From: Diphasiastrum complanatum
Lineage: Eukaryota; Streptophyta; Lycopodiopsida; Lycopodiales; Lycopodiaceae
DNA: 64,000 nt
Assembly (NCBI GenBank): GCA_029204225.1
Contig: CM055109.1
Coordinates: 45,634,810-45,698,809, forward strand
Direction: 5' to 3'
How positions within the stretch are numbered: the stretch's first letter is position 1; each line of letters begins with the position of its first letter. Shown one piece after another: positions 39,301 to 54,300 of the stretch. The position numbers were made by a program, and so were the translations under genes. Below the pieces are notes generated by a model. The model was given only the letters and a program-made list of their open reading frames with translations. It had not been told where the DNA came from and did no database searches.

Positions 39301-42300
39301 CTTGCCTAGTGCATAACTTTGAATCCTTATCCATGAAGAAGCCTGAGTTGCAAATTGTGATTGGCTTAGCCTAGTTTTTGGTTAACATGTCCTCATTGAA
39401 CCACACACGTGCAGAGATAGATCAGTCTACAAGACTGGGAGGAAAAACTTTGTAAGGTTTAATCAAAGTCACAAACCAGGTGTCTCTTGTCATTAATTGG
39501 TGGTGAACCGGTTAGCAAGCACCCTAACTTGATGAGCCCTAGAATGACTTTGGTTTTCTGGTAACTGGTATCTGTAGCAACATACAGATTTCCTGGTAAA
39601 CTTGTAGATCTCTAAAAGATGCTTTTTGTTTACACGTCTTTGATTCCAAGGTCTATTGTAAAGATTTTGGACTCATGTAATGTAAATTACTCTGTACACC
39701 TTGTTCATCAGCTCGTTCTTCTGATTGTCTCCAACGTACAGGAAACTGAGATGCAATTGCTGGAGCATGGCCATGTTACGGAGGCTCTTAGAATATATAT
39801 GGAGTGCCATAGGTACAGCCTTCTTACCCTTAGAAATAAAAGCCGCTTTTGTACTTGTTACAAAGCAAATACGAATTGTACTGACATCGTAATCTACTAC
39901 ATAAGATGTCCAGATGGAATGAGGCGATTTTTGTGGCAAAAAGTAACAATGACGTGGATACCAAGAATCTGTGTGAAAACTATCACAAGTGGCTTCTACA
40001 AACATGCCAGGTAGTCCTAGTGAATTGTATGAACATTTAATTATGTGAACTTAAATCTTGATGAAATTTGATGTCCAGCCATATCTTCAAGGATTTTGAG
40101 TTCGTTGACAGGATGGCTTACTTAACATGTATATGTATTTTGTTCTGAAGCCTTCTTCTTCTCTCACCATGATCTCTTCAACTCTTTCATGTGCATTATT
40201 TGTAAGTAGCCTATGGAAGTGTACTAATTTCTGTGATTCTCCTGTTTCCAGAAGAAAGAATATGAACTATTTACTAGTGCTCCCATGTCTTTGTCATTAT
40301 AGAGTATGGTTTATTTATATGCAGAAAGCTGCCTTTGTGTTAGATCATAATAAACCAATGGGGCAACAGAAGAAACATTGAAATCGGTACTTTGACTGAG
40401 AAATGAGAATGTGGACACTAGCTAAGTAATTTAAAGGATTAATGGCTATGGCTCGTTGCTGTTGGCTGCTTGAGCATATCTGATCCCTTAATTTAAACCA
40501 ACGTCAGCCGTAATCATATAACTGGACACTGTGTTGAGACAGGAGTGGATCGAGGATGCTAACTTCACTCTTAGAATTTCGCAAGAACTATGATACCTCT
40601 AAGTCCAGACTTCAGTGCTAAAGCAGCTGTGGATATGAAGAATATGTTCATGTTTTGCAATATCAAATGAGATTTTAAACTTTTGAGGCAAAAGAGATTC
40701 TGAGTTCATTTTCTCTTTTCATGCCTGAAATGCATCTAGGTAGAAGACGCTGCCAAACTTCAAGAAGCAAAGGGCAATCTCCTGGGTGCCATTACTCTAT
40801 TTTTAGATTCTGGTCTTCCAGGCCATGCAGCAGATTGTGTGGAACAACACTCTTCATACCCATTTCAGGTACCAGCTTGTCTCTGTTTGCTCTGTTCACC
40901 AGATGGTTTTTTGAGGCCTGACGATCTTTTGAAGTGTAATGCAGTATGATGTCCTTGAGCGTTTAACAGAAGAACTTGAACAAGCTGGAATGTTCAAAAA
41001 GGTAACTGACATCCACTGTTCCAATTTCTCTGTCTGCAATCACTTTTACATGTAAAAGCTACTATGATAAGTTAGATGTGAACTTCATAAATAGCTTCAG
41101 CCAGTCTTTTTAAATGTGAGGGAATGAGTATTTATAAGATAAAGGACAAGACCAAACAGTGTAACAATCTTATTTTTAAAGAATCTACTTGCTGACACTA
41201 ATGTAAAACAATTATATTTCAGGCTGGTAAATTACTAGAGAGATTGGGACATGCTGAGAGGGCAAAAGAGGCATATCACAAAGGTCATGTTTATGAACCA
41301 CTTTTGGACCTGGTTCAGAGAAAATTTCCAGATGAGTTAGTATCCTTAAAAAATGAATGGGGTGATTGGCTGGCTTCTCAGTATCAGGCAAGTCTCAAAA
41401 CTGCTGGTATGCAGATATATCCTGCTTAAATCTCTGTTGAGCATTTTTTGAACTTACAAACCGGCATTTCTGTGAGGAACATGATCGTCTTGTTTTGGCG
41501 GTAGGCTGCAGGAGATCCCAAATAAGCATTTGTTGGATTGATCCTGTAAAGTTGTAGTTTGATTATAAAAAATTTCAGAAGGATCCTAGATTGTGGTAGT
41601 GGTACCAATTAGCCTGTTGCTGAAGTTTTCAACTCTCTGGCCTACTCTATTCTAGGAAGGTGCTGCATGGTCTTCGTTGGTATTTCACTTACTTAGGGTG
41701 CAATAAAGTTTTGAAATCTGCTCAGGTTTTGCATTTCCATGCATCTGGAACATGAAAATGGTTGTTCATGATTTCCTTTGCTTATACCCTTTTTGGTCTC
41801 TGTTGCTGTGAAAATTTTTGTGAAGCTGACTTGGGATTTGATGCAGGTGGACACGGCAATCGACCATTATATAGCAGCTGGATTCAGTGCAAAGGCCATT
41901 GAATCTGCCATCTCTTCACATCAATGGGCAAAAGCTGTCCAGATATTAGAAACACAAAACACCGAAGTAGATCTCAACTTTACTTGCCGACCTTTTTCTT
42001 TAAACTATGGTTTATGGTTTGTAAAATAACATCAACCTTTCTGACCCCAATCACCAATCAGGTTGCTTTTCCATTTTACAAAAGGCTTGCTCAACATTTT
42101 GAGGGGTCAAATCAGTATGCGGAAGCTGAACAATTTTATATTGCTGCAAAGCTTCCTGACGACGCACTGCGAATGTACATTCAGGCTAATATCTGGGAAG
42201 ATGCTTTTAAGGTTATCATCACTTCATCTTATGCAGACTTTCTGTGGAGACTAGAAAATTGAAATGCTTCAACTCTTGGATAATCTTTGCGTGCATTGTT

Positions 42301-45300
42301 GCCAATAAATGACTGTCCAAAGTTAATTGTTTTATATTCTGAAGGACAGTATGATACTTGTTCAATGTCTTCTTTCTAAGGAATCATATCTCAACATATG
42401 GTGATTACCTCTTTCAGGTCGCTAGGAAATATCTATCGGAAGGAAGAGCTTCTGCATTGTATTTGCAAAGAGCTAGCGAACTAGAAGCTTTACGATACTT
42501 TTCAGAAGCAGAAAAATTGTACTTGGAATCGAGGAATGTTGATTTAGCAATCAACATGTACAAAAAAGCTCGAGCATATGAACACATGATCCGACTGGTT
42601 ACCGAACACCGGAAGGTCAGCTTGATATCTCTTTTAAAAAATTTTAGTTTGTTATACTATGCGAGCAATATTTCCACTGGACAGCCCTTGACAGCTTTTC
42701 GATAACAGGACTTATTGACTGAGACACATCTTCGGCTTGCACAACAACTTGAAAGTGAAGGCAAGTCTTCTACATGAGTTGATTGGGAGAATAGATTCTC
42801 GGCAATTTCAAGTTTTTGACTTGCAGCGATAGTATTGCAAGCTCTTATAAACTTTGCTCTCAAAAATTCACGTAGAGATTTGCACTTCTCTGTCCTCTTA
42901 AAATCTACTTGGAATGTATCGCGTTTGAGTTCTTGGTTCCGTATCTTTCTACTTTTTATATAAAAACTTAAGATATAGAAGCAGAAATTTCTGAAAAAGT
43001 TTCGCTATGATGCCACTATTAAGCTATTTTGCTGAGATGATCCAGGTTTATTAGAGGATGCTGAACAACACTATCTGGAAGCAGAAGATTGGAAAAGCAC
43101 AGTGAAGGTCTAGTTTTACCTTTACAAATAGACTAAAGTGGACATCTGTTCATAGAACTGAGCTTAAAGCGTAAGCGTAAGCCTGTTCACTACTTTTCTA
43201 AGGGTTCTGCTTCACAGATGTATGTCGCAAATGGAATGTGGAAAGATTCCATGCGGATCGCAAAAACCTTTGGTGGACCAAATGGAGCCAAGCAGGTATA
43301 CATTTGTTAACTCGTTGGTAGTTTCCAAGACCTTCTCCACTACAATATCTTTAGTTAACAAAGTCTGCTCTTGAGATAGGTGGCATATGCCTGGGCTGTA
43401 TCCCTTGGAGGAGAAGCCGGTGCACAGCTACTTGCAAAGCTTGGTCTCGTTGAGCAAGCGATAGAATATGCAATTGAAGTTGGGGCTTATGACCATGCTT
43501 TTGACCTTTGTCATTCCTCTCTGAAACATAAGCTTCCAGAGGTATGCATCTTCAAATATTATCAAACAAGTATCTATTGAATTTCATCAATGATATGACT
43601 GGGGAGAAGAAAATCAATTGGTTGGTCTAGTCTCTCAGTCTCTCAGCTGTGTTGAATGTCAGTCGTCTACTATTTCCTAGCTCTGAGATGTAACCTGGAT
43701 AGTTTTGCAGGTGCATCTCAGGTATGCAATGTTTTTAGAAGATGAAGGACGTTTTGGTGAGGCAGAGAACGAATTTATAAAGGGAGGAAAACCACGAGAA
43801 GCCATCGATATGTACATCCACCAGCAAGACTGGCAAGCTGCTGTAAAAGTTGCAGATTTATGTGAACCAGCAGCAGTTACTGATATTCAGGTCAGATCTG
43901 TTTCTAGTTTATGCTTGCTGTCAATAACCGGTTATGTTAAGGAAAGCAGCACCTTGATATTGTCAGGTCTTACTTAAATATGCCTCTCCTTAGTTCCATT
44001 AAACAAGTCCATAAGTTCCCTGCACTTGCTATTTTTGTTTGTTTTCCTTTGTTTCAGTTGATGTTGTGTAAGTTTTGCCTCAAGATTATAAGTTCTAACT
44101 ATCTCATGGCACTTTCTGTCAATAGTTGGCACAAGCAGAACTTTTTTTGAAGCAAAATGAGCTTGAAAAAGCTGAGGCTCTCTTTCTATTGGTAATTCTT
44201 TTTTTTCGATGATTTTTTTAGAGAAATGGTTTCCTAGCTGTTGTTTGTCAGCTTGTGTGGTCTTAGAGCCATCAACTATATAGTATATACCAACTCCTAT
44301 ATCATACTCAATTGATTTCAGTTTGGAACTATCTGATTGCTAAAAGAACTGATCTACTAAAGAAATCAAAACGATGAACCTGTCAAAGTTTAAAAGGCCT
44401 CATATATAAAATCATGAAATCTCATTGCAAGTGAACATTATCAGATGGTTGATTAATTTGAGTGCTTTATGTACAGGCAAAGAAGACAGAATTTGCTTTA
44501 AACATGTACAAAGAATACAATAGGTGGGAAGATGCAATCCGAATTGCTAAGGATCACATGCCATCCTTGATCCCAGAGCTTAATCAAGATTTTGCATCAT
44601 TCATGAAAAGGTAACTTCATACTGCATGTATGTGTCCAACTCTTTCTTTAACCTATCAGACGTAAATTTGAATGTGTGCCAGTGAGCATGCGATTTCTTT
44701 TTTAGATATGACATAAAACAGTAACTGCCGCCTTGTCTCATATCTTTGACCAGAGATAAGTTGCTCTTTTAAAGAGCAATACCATCAACATTGAAGGTAA
44801 AGACAAGAGAACAAATAGTGTGCTTGGCTGGTTTAAAACAGTCAGCATAGAGAACATGTGTCACCTCAAGCACTTGCTGGAATCAAAGAAGTGTTTTGTA
44901 TTTTAGCATACACATAGTTTACTATGTTTTTTCAATTTGCAAATTGTTCTTCAGTAAGTAGAAAAGCTTCTTAATTCCTTATTGAACTGATAGCAAGTAT
45001 TTTGCACACTAATTTCTCAATGGAATTTGTTATAGAGAAATGTTTGGCAGCATGAGTTTATAAGTTTAGAAATCTCATCCCATTATACTTGAAATATTTT
45101 GAACAATTATCATGTAATATCATTACGATAAGAACTTTAAAAGTAGCTTAGCATAGCTGAAGTACCTACAATTTGGGAGTAGGTTCCTGTTATGTCCATA
45201 GACGTGTGTAGTTGGTGTTGGAAACTGAAAATCAAAGAGAGAGCGTTCAACACATTGAAACACATGGAAGAATGGAGGAGAAGGGTGGGCGCGCCAAAGA

Positions 45301-48300
45301 AACTCACTGGACTACAAAGTCTCTTTGTTGCTTGCATTCAATAGTGGAGGAAATACATGAATATGTAGAGGACCCAAGGTGGGATCAACAATAGGCTGAA
45401 AACCTAACTTCTCCTACAAGCAACTCAAGTAAAGGCCATGTACCTGTAATTTTGGATACTTTATTAACCAAGGCCATGGACCAGCAAGTTTCTAATTAGA
45501 GGGCCCACAGCTAAAGTATATGACCAAAGTAAACAACCGACAGTTACACAATCTTGAAGTTTTGGGTCAAAGCAACCTGAAGGTAAAATATTAGCATTTC
45601 CATTATTATAATCCAACAGGTGGTATTAGGCTTGGCCTAACCATATGGTAGCCCTTAACCCGAAAGAGGTCTTGATCCTTATTTGGTTAAGGCCCTCTGC
45701 TTCATTCAAGGGTGGTTGTGGATGATGTCTTTATTTGGATATTGTGGCTATGCATGGAAGGGGATGCCTGAATGGGTAACTTCTTGCAAGTGACATCAAT
45801 TTGGAGGCGGCTAAAACTTACAAATCTGAAGATCTTGCAAAGGAGGAGAGAATACCCAAATTTTTATACATCAACAGAATCAGCATGAACTTTGAAGCAA
45901 GGAAGAAGGCTACATCAAGATCCAGCCATTAGCATAGTTGGAAAGCTCTCTTGAAGTCCTACAAAGTCATAAAACTCTCTTGATAACATTCTTAGTGGCT
46001 TTAGACCCTGACTTGGGCTAATACCTTATCTATTGTTTTTTCTCTCTCCAAAAACTAGACATGTCGAGTTTAAGTGAATTTGTATTGCCTAAAGCTAGCA
46101 AGCTAGATGGCGTCAATTATAGTATCTAGAAGTTCAAAATGTAGAATATCCTTATGGATAAAGATTGTTGGGGAATTATCACAAGTGGGTAAAAAACCCA
46201 AGAACAGATCATGCTTATCATATCATCAATCTTTCTATCAAAGATAATATTATTCCTCAAATTAGGAATGCTCAATTACCCAAGGAAGCTTGGGACATTC
46301 TCAAATCAATCTATGAAACAATGAATACCTCTAGAATCTTATATCTAAAGAACAAATTGTACACTATAAGGATGAGCATAGAAGAGTTCATCAGAGACCT
46401 CACAAAGATCAAAGATCTAAGCTACTGGAGAGAGAATTTCATATTCTGAACTTGTCACAATAACTCTTAATAGCTTATCTCCTTCTTTTCAACATTTGGT
46501 CATTGCAATTTCTACAAGAGAAAGAAGGCCAACATTTGAGGAGGTGAATGAATTGCTACTGGATGAAGAACTGAGAAGGCAAAATCTCTCTTTGAACAAC
46601 TCACAAGAGCATGCCTTTGCAACTAAAAAGCAGTCTTTTGATGCAGGTCAAAGAAGCACACATACGCAAAATTTCAGCAAAGAACATACTATTGTGCCAA
46701 GGATGATACCTTCATTTTTCAAACAAAATATGCCCGAGAGATACTCAAGAAGTTCAACATGCAAGAATGCAAACCGATATCAACTCCCATTGACAAATAC
46801 AAAGCAACACTTGTTGCAAAAGAACATGCACAAAGAGAAGGCATAGATTACGAGGAGACTTCATCTCTTGTAGCAAAAATGATGACAATCCGACTTGTTT
46901 TGGCAATAGCATCGTACTTCTATTGGAATGTCCAACAAAGGGATATAAATAAGTGCATTTCTTAATGGATATCCTCAAGAAGAAGTCTATATGGAACAAC
47001 CACAAGGATTTGTTGCTCAAGGCAAAGACCACTATGGACACAAAGAAGCTCATAGATGAGTATTTTAGCAAGCTAGAAGTTTAGAAAAGCAAATCTAACC
47101 CTTTGTGTGAAGGAAGATGGTGAAGACATCACCATTGTTGTTCTTTATGTTGATGATCTTATAATTACAGGCACTGATCAAGCAAAAATTGATGACCTCA
47201 AGGAAGGTCTCACCAAGGAATTCGAACACTAATTGTGTTGTTCATCTAGTTAGCTTTTATCTTTTCTCTTATGAATTTGAATTGATAAAAAGATGTAGTT
47301 TTCTATATGAAGACCCTAACGATTTTGGTTGAGAAATCTATTCTAAAGACTAATGTGAACTTAGACCTTTCTATAAACCAGGCTAGGTCAGGTTTATTGG
47401 TTGATGTTTTTTGATAAAAGGCTACAGCCAGAATATAGTAACTTGAACATAATTCGCATACCTTATATTTCTTCTTTTATGGTTCCACAATTTTCCATGG
47501 GCATTAAAAAATCATCATTAAAAATATTTGTTGACAGTTTTCAAGTTTTCACAAATCCTATTTTTGTTACAAGCAAATGTTTCATGGGATTCAAAAATTT
47601 ATGAAATTCGATTGATAATTTTTTTAGTGCCCCTTTCCAAAGTTGATTGCAATTTGATTTTGTTTTTCAACTTAAAACCTCTATTAACTGTTTCATTTGA
47701 GCTTGGATTCTGAAGCTGTAAGAAAATTGCTCCCTCTAACATGATCTACAAGTTGGGAATAACATCGGTGCTAAATTCCACTTGTACAATGTTCATTTGT
47801 GGTTTTTAAAATTGCCACAAAAAGACATTTCATTTTTATTGTGTATGTTTTCAGTCATCGTATTGACCTTGAGTTTTAAGTGGGTCTAGAGAGCAGAGCT
47901 CATTCGAAATTTTCTTTTAAAATTTTTCTTGCACCAATGTAGTTTAGATTTTCCTGCATAAGTGTTTAGGAGCTAACTATCTTCAGGATTCTCATGAGTC
48001 CATTTTAGAAGAGCTTAATGTGGCTATTGCTAGAGAACGGTATCTTTATGGGGTCTCAAGAGCTCAACAGCCAAGAAAATGTGAATAATGATTTGAAATA
48101 TTTTCTTAGTCAGGCAAAATTTCCTGGAAAGCTAATTACATTCCGTACCTTATCATATCATTTTCTTTGGGAAGGTCTGCATTGCTCTACAAAGCTAAAT
48201 GTACTAATTCATTATTGAGCAGTGTCAACAATGATTCTCTAGCAATAGCTAATCAAAATAGTCAAAACATCAAGTTCTTGGTTCGGTTCTGGAATGTATC

Positions 48301-51300
48301 TTCATTAATTGCGATCGATGTTTCAAGCACATTAACGGGGAAATACAAATACTATATTTTGAAATGAAAGTCAATTTTCATGAAGTCATGGTAGCAATAG
48401 TAGAACCCATGGTTTTCTTGGGTTCTACTATCCATTGGTGCACTATACTTGTGATTGCTTGCAATTCTATGTGTAGAATGATCTATAATTGCTATTTTTG
48501 GATCCACATGTGTGAAATACGGTAGCTTGCTGGTTTTGTACGGACAGCAACAATACTTTATCATTTGATTCATGTTTGATCAAGTTCTATTAGAGTTTGC
48601 ATCTCATTTTGTGTGTAGATGCTGATATCTCTACATTGGTGACATTGGTAGGATATTGTAACCCAAGATCTTTTTGTGGATTCGATCATAAATGATCTGA
48701 AATCCTTCACATGGTATCAAAGCTTGTGTTTCAGGTTATGAAGGAGGAAATCATATCTATCAATGAGTTGGTGAAGATATCAAGGCTAGAGCATGCTAGA
48801 GAGGATTCTACTCCAAAATCGAGTTTTTTGCTTTTGTAGATTGGATCTTTTGTAGATCAAAACCCTATAACAATTCCGATTTTTTATTTCACATATTAGA
48901 TTTGGCCGATTTTTGGATCATTGGATCAGCCTAAGTGGTGGCTAATAGATTGCATATCAAATTTTCAGCATTTGCATGTAGATTTGGAATAGTCGATTTT
49001 TTGTGATTTTGTCAAAACCCTAATTTTGATTGGATCTCTAGATAGTGAGGTTGCTAGACTTCATTTGAGTGTGTTTCAATCTTAGGAAGTGGCAAAAGTC
49101 ATTGGATTGAGGATAGATCATAGGTTGATCAAGATTCCATGATTCTATGTGTTGATTTGCTTGGTATAAGTGCTAGAAGAGAATTTTTGAGATGGTTTCA
49201 AATCTTTGTGATTTCTTTTGAAAACATTTTTTGCTATTCAAAAGAGTGCTTTGTGCATTAAAACAGGTTGAAAAAAAAGATCAGGTCATTGCTACATGGC
49301 AACCTCAATTGGAGTCATGTGCTTACCTCAAGTAACTCTTCATTGTGGAAAGTCAGGATGGAATCACTTCTTGAGATGAATAATGTTTTGGATATTGTTG
49401 TAGGTTTGGAGGAGAGACCAGCAACACAACAAGATCAAGTGAGGTATGATAAGAGGGCCAAAAAGGCTCTACACATGATCAAGATGAATGTTACCATCGA
49501 CACTTCAAGAGTATGCTATGTTCACAAAGGGCAAATTCAAGGGCAAAACCAAAAGTAAGTGGTCTAAAGGGCAAGATAAAGTGGATGCTTCTTCAAGTGA
49601 CCAAAAGAAGGATAGATCAAAGCTCAAGTGCTTCTATTGTGGCATCAAAGGACACTTTGCAAGTGAGTGCTACAAGAAGAAGAGAGATCAAGGAGACAAG
49701 CAAGGTAATCTTACTCTCGATGAGGATGGTTTGGATGTTCAAGATGCAAATGATGTTGCTTTTGTGATGTCTTCATGTATGCTTGCTAATGATGGAGATC
49801 TAGAAAATTGGTGGATTGATAGTGGAGCAAGTTCACACATGACCTTTCACAAAGAGTACTTCACTTCTTTGTTGGCATATGGAGATGACAAGAGGGTGAT
49901 CTACACGGCCAATAATGGTGAGTGTGCAATCAAAGAGATTGGCACAATTCCTATTTCTCTCTCTACACATAGGAATGTTCATTTGGAGGATGTCTTGTTT
50001 ATTCCATCTATTACCAAGAATTTGCTTAGTGTGAGTCAAATGCTAAGTAAAGGCCTCAAAGTTGAGTTTGATGGAGATGCTTGTATGATCAAAAGGATGT
50101 CTTGATTGGAAAAGGTAAAAGGCAAGGAAAGTTGTTCAAACTAGATTCTTGTGTTATTGCTAACACAGTTGGATGTGTTGCAAGAGAGCAAATACATATT
50201 CAAGAGGTTTGGCATAAAAGGATGGGACACCTCAACTTTAAGTCATTGGAGGTAATGGCTAGAAAGAAGGTTGTAATAGGTTTTCCAAGTTCCTTAAGTG
50301 GCATCAATCATGTTTGTGAGTCTTGTGCTTTGTCAAAGTCACATAGACTACCTTATACTAGATCTATATCTAGATCTACAAAGCCTTTCAACTTGTACAT
50401 TCAGATATTCATGGATTTACTACAATTAGCAATAGTGGAGCTAAGATGTATGTAACATTCATTGATGATTTTAGTAGATTTTGTTGGATCTATTTACTAA
50501 AGAGCAAGGATGAATTGTATGATGTCTTTATCAAGTTCAAGAATGCAAGGGAGAACCAATTTTCCACAAGGATCAAGTGCTTAAGGAGTGACAATGGTGG
50601 TGAGTACATATCTACCAAGTTCAAGGCCTTTTGTGATGAGCATGGGATCAAGAGGGAGTATACAACATCAAGGACCCCACAACAAAATGGAGTGGCTGAA
50701 AGGAAGAATAGGACTTTATCTGAAAGTGCTAAAGCCATGAGGTTAAGTGCTAATCTTAACAAACCATTTTGGGATCAAGCTTTGTTGTGTGCCAATTTCT
50801 TGTGCAATAGGTGGCCGAGATGAAAGGACACCTTTTGAGATACTATTCAAGAAGAGGCCGAGTGTGAACTTTCTAAAAACCTTTGGATGCACATGCTATG
50901 TCAACATTACTCTTGATGATAGGACCAAGGAGGATCCATCTTCAAGAAGAGGTATTTTTGTTGGATATAGTGAGGTGAGTAAAGCCTACAAGGTTTACAT
51001 TCCTTCTACTAACAAAGTGATTGTTGGTAGAGATGTCATCTTTGATGAGGGAAACATTTCAAAAGTGTCTTCAAGCATGATTGATAAAGGTGTGGTTGGA
51101 TCTAACATTCTTGATGTTGATGTAAAGGATCCTACTTTGGATGGTGATGATGATGGACCTTCATCAAGTCAAAAGCCAAGGAGAACATCAAGGGAAAGAC
51201 AAGTACCTTCAAGGCTCACATATGATGCAAAGGGTAAGCAAGTAGTTTCTAGAAATTATGTTGCTTTCCTAACCTCTTTTGATGAACCTACAAGTGTAGA

Positions 51301-54300
51301 TGAAGCAAGGAAAGAAGAGGAGTGGATCCAAGCAATGGATCTTGAGTATCAAGCTCTTATAAAGAGTGAAACATCTTTTGTATGCAAGTGGATGGATGTT
51401 ATCTTGCTGTAAAATCAAGTAATGGATCTGGAAAACAAAGTTTGTTCAATGACTTTGATGGTCAAGTTGATGATCAAGAGGTTGATCTCAAAGGGCTTCA
51501 ACAAGGCAAAAAGGAAGTTGGCAATTTGGAGCTAGTCAAGAGCATCAAAGGAAAGGTAATTGGCAAAGATGTTATGGATCTGTTTTTGCAGCTTATTGAA
51601 GACTCAAGTAAGGTCAAAGGAGCAGCAAGGAAGTATTGTTCAAGTCTATTTTACTTGTGCTATCTCATGTTTGAGCATTTTCATGTGGATGTGTGCAAAT
51701 TGTCAAGATATGGTAAAACTAGCTACATTGTTGAGCATCATTTTGATGTTGGATTTGTACTAGCATTCTTGGCTAGTTTTGTTGGTGGAAATGAAGCTAT
51801 TGGAGGTTCATTATATCACTCATCCATGGCTAAGTTCTCAAGTGTTGAGCTACTTAGTGCCAATGGTTGGAGATTGTCAATTTTTGGTGAATTCATGGTC
51901 ATTTTCTTGTGTCAAGTAGATTTTGAAGATGGACTAGTAAAACTTGTTTGGTTTATGGAGTCATGTGGTGCTGCTTTAGTATCATGGATGAACTCACTTA
52001 CTCATGGATTTCCAAGGCTTGATGGTTTCTTGTGGCAAGATGGAGATGGAGGCTCATTCATGGAGTGCCATGATGGATACATGGCAACAAAGGACAAAGG
52101 AGGAGGAGACATGCAAGCAAAAGTGGATCACTCACATTTATTGGTTGTTTGCTATATTTTTCCAGAGAGTTCAAAGTTGGAAGCATGGTGGAATCACATG
52201 CTATTTGATTCTTCATGTACTAATTACTTCTTGACATGTAAAATTGATGTAAAAAATAGTGAAGCATCCCAAGTGGACACTATTCTCTATATCAATTATG
52301 GTTGTTTCTATTTTGTGCATTACATGATCATTGAAAGGAGATCTATTCTTAGGAAGAAGATCATTCTTATGATGGATCAAAGTTCTATGGTCAAAACTAT
52401 GCTAGGAGCAAGCATGTTGAGGTGCAACAACATTTTGTGAGAGAGCAAGTCATTGCAAAGGAGGTGGAGCTTCAACATGTGTCCTCAAGGGAATGTGTAG
52501 CTGATATCTTCACCAAAGCATTGGGTAAGGACTTGTTCATGAAGCATAGGACATCACTTGGAGTGTTATCAAAGTCCATGCTAAAACTAGTTGAAGAGGG
52601 AGTGTGAAAGATTCAACTAGTTTGATCATATTTGCTATATTTTCATATTTGGCAACACAACTCAGTCTTCTGAGCATTGACATACAAGGCAAAAACTTCT
52701 ATCTTGCAAAATATGGCCTTTAGATGTTGATGTCAAGTAGCTAACTGGGAAGTAACAAGATTTTGACACAAACAGACTTTCACTCTCTTGCTTTTTTCAA
52801 ACAAAGTACAAAAGTGTGATTTTCACACAAAAAGAAGACAAAATCCAAAAAAGATGAATTCACAAGGACAAATTACTCTCTAATCTTGATGATTCATTTG
52901 GGACATGCACTCCTAATCAACATTTGAACTTGATAGAACAATTCAGCTTTCAAAACCCGAAAAACTTCGAGCTGACGCAAATTTTGAATCCTGGCTCAAA
53001 AAAGGTCAAACAATAGCCTCGAATCAGATGTAAATCATTTGCAATCATATCCAAAAATTTGTTGAGGCTCTATCCACAGTAGGACACCCTCCTCTAAGGA
53101 ATCTCTATGCCAAATTTGAATTTGATTAGCCAAAAAATCAAGGTTTTATGAAGTTTCAACTCTCAACCCCTAAAAAATGCTCACAAGTTGGAAAAGATCA
53201 TTCTCTGCACATTTTTCTGGTTGACCTCTTCCTAGATAGTGTTTTAGGTTTAGAAAGGTGTCCCCAAAATCTGGTCCAATTATGTGGCCTGTAGACAAAG
53301 TTTTGAACATTTTTCTGTTGAAAAAAGTGGCCAAAACTTGGAAACCCTTATTTTTTGGCTGTTTTTGTGTGGTGCCAACTTTGTTGTCCTGTATTGATCT
53401 GAAGAGACGTGCTAACTAGCTCCTCTATCAGTGACTTATAGTAGCAATCCACCTCTAATCTTTCTTTACCGCAGATTCACCAAGAAGATTGAGAAAAAAT
53501 GATTATTTTTTACATTCTCTCTAGAACGAGCTGTTCTCTCTCTAGAAGCAGCTCTCACTAGAACATGGCTGTTCTCTCTCTAGAACGTGGCTGTCGGTGT
53601 TTAGAATGAGCCTCTCAACGATAGGCACCCCCCTCTTTGAGTCCTACTTGCTTTTTCTGTCACCTGGCACATGGCATCCACTAGTGCACTTGGCATGCAT
53701 GCTACCTGTGACCTGTGAATCTGAGTGACTCATAGGGTACCACCCCCATGCCCTGCCATGGAACTGTGACCCACTTGGTCACCCTGGCTACTTTTTGGCT
53801 AGGATCTTAACATTCACAATTCACCACTTCTGTGCTAGCTTGCTAGGTGGTCTCACCAGGTCACTACTTGTGACACACCTGTCTCAACTTGGGCCAAATG
53901 ACCACTTTGATCACTGGGCTTCGCCAATAGTTGGCCTCAGGCTCTCTGATAACTATTTGTGTCGAGGTCATATTATAGTCATATCAGAATGTGTCTCAAC
54001 TTCAGCTAGGCCACAATCAAACTTATATTTTAAGATCATATGAGTGATGTACGACTTTTATCACATTAATCTGTTTTCCAACTTGCATATTCAAGATTCA
54101 GACTCAAATGTAATAAACTAGAAAGTGGATATAGCAAACATTCATTGCCTAAATTTTGAGAAGGGGAAACTTCAAACAACCAATTTACCATGCACCAGCT
54201 ACGAGTTCCATAGAGAAAGATAACTTATCTTTGTCTAATACTTGTCGATGTCAGTTTTCCTGTTGCACTAAGGTTGTATTAAAAATCTGCCAATTTGCTT

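Larger units (their letters stand above)
48712..52615 (+). mobile_element. Ty1/copia element B with RT/RNase H replaced by a foreign ORF
   Basis: The order is PBS, leader, truncated gag, zinc knuckle, protease, GAG-pre-integrase, integrase core and C-terminus, and the first few RT residues. Then comes an unrelated 1 kb segment with a 352-codon ORF, followed by the last about 60 residues of RNase H and a purine-rich GAAGAGGGAG at about 52592-52601. Frameshifts lie near 50090, 50400 and 50815. With no RT of its own it would need another copia for replication. Confidence 0.85.
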
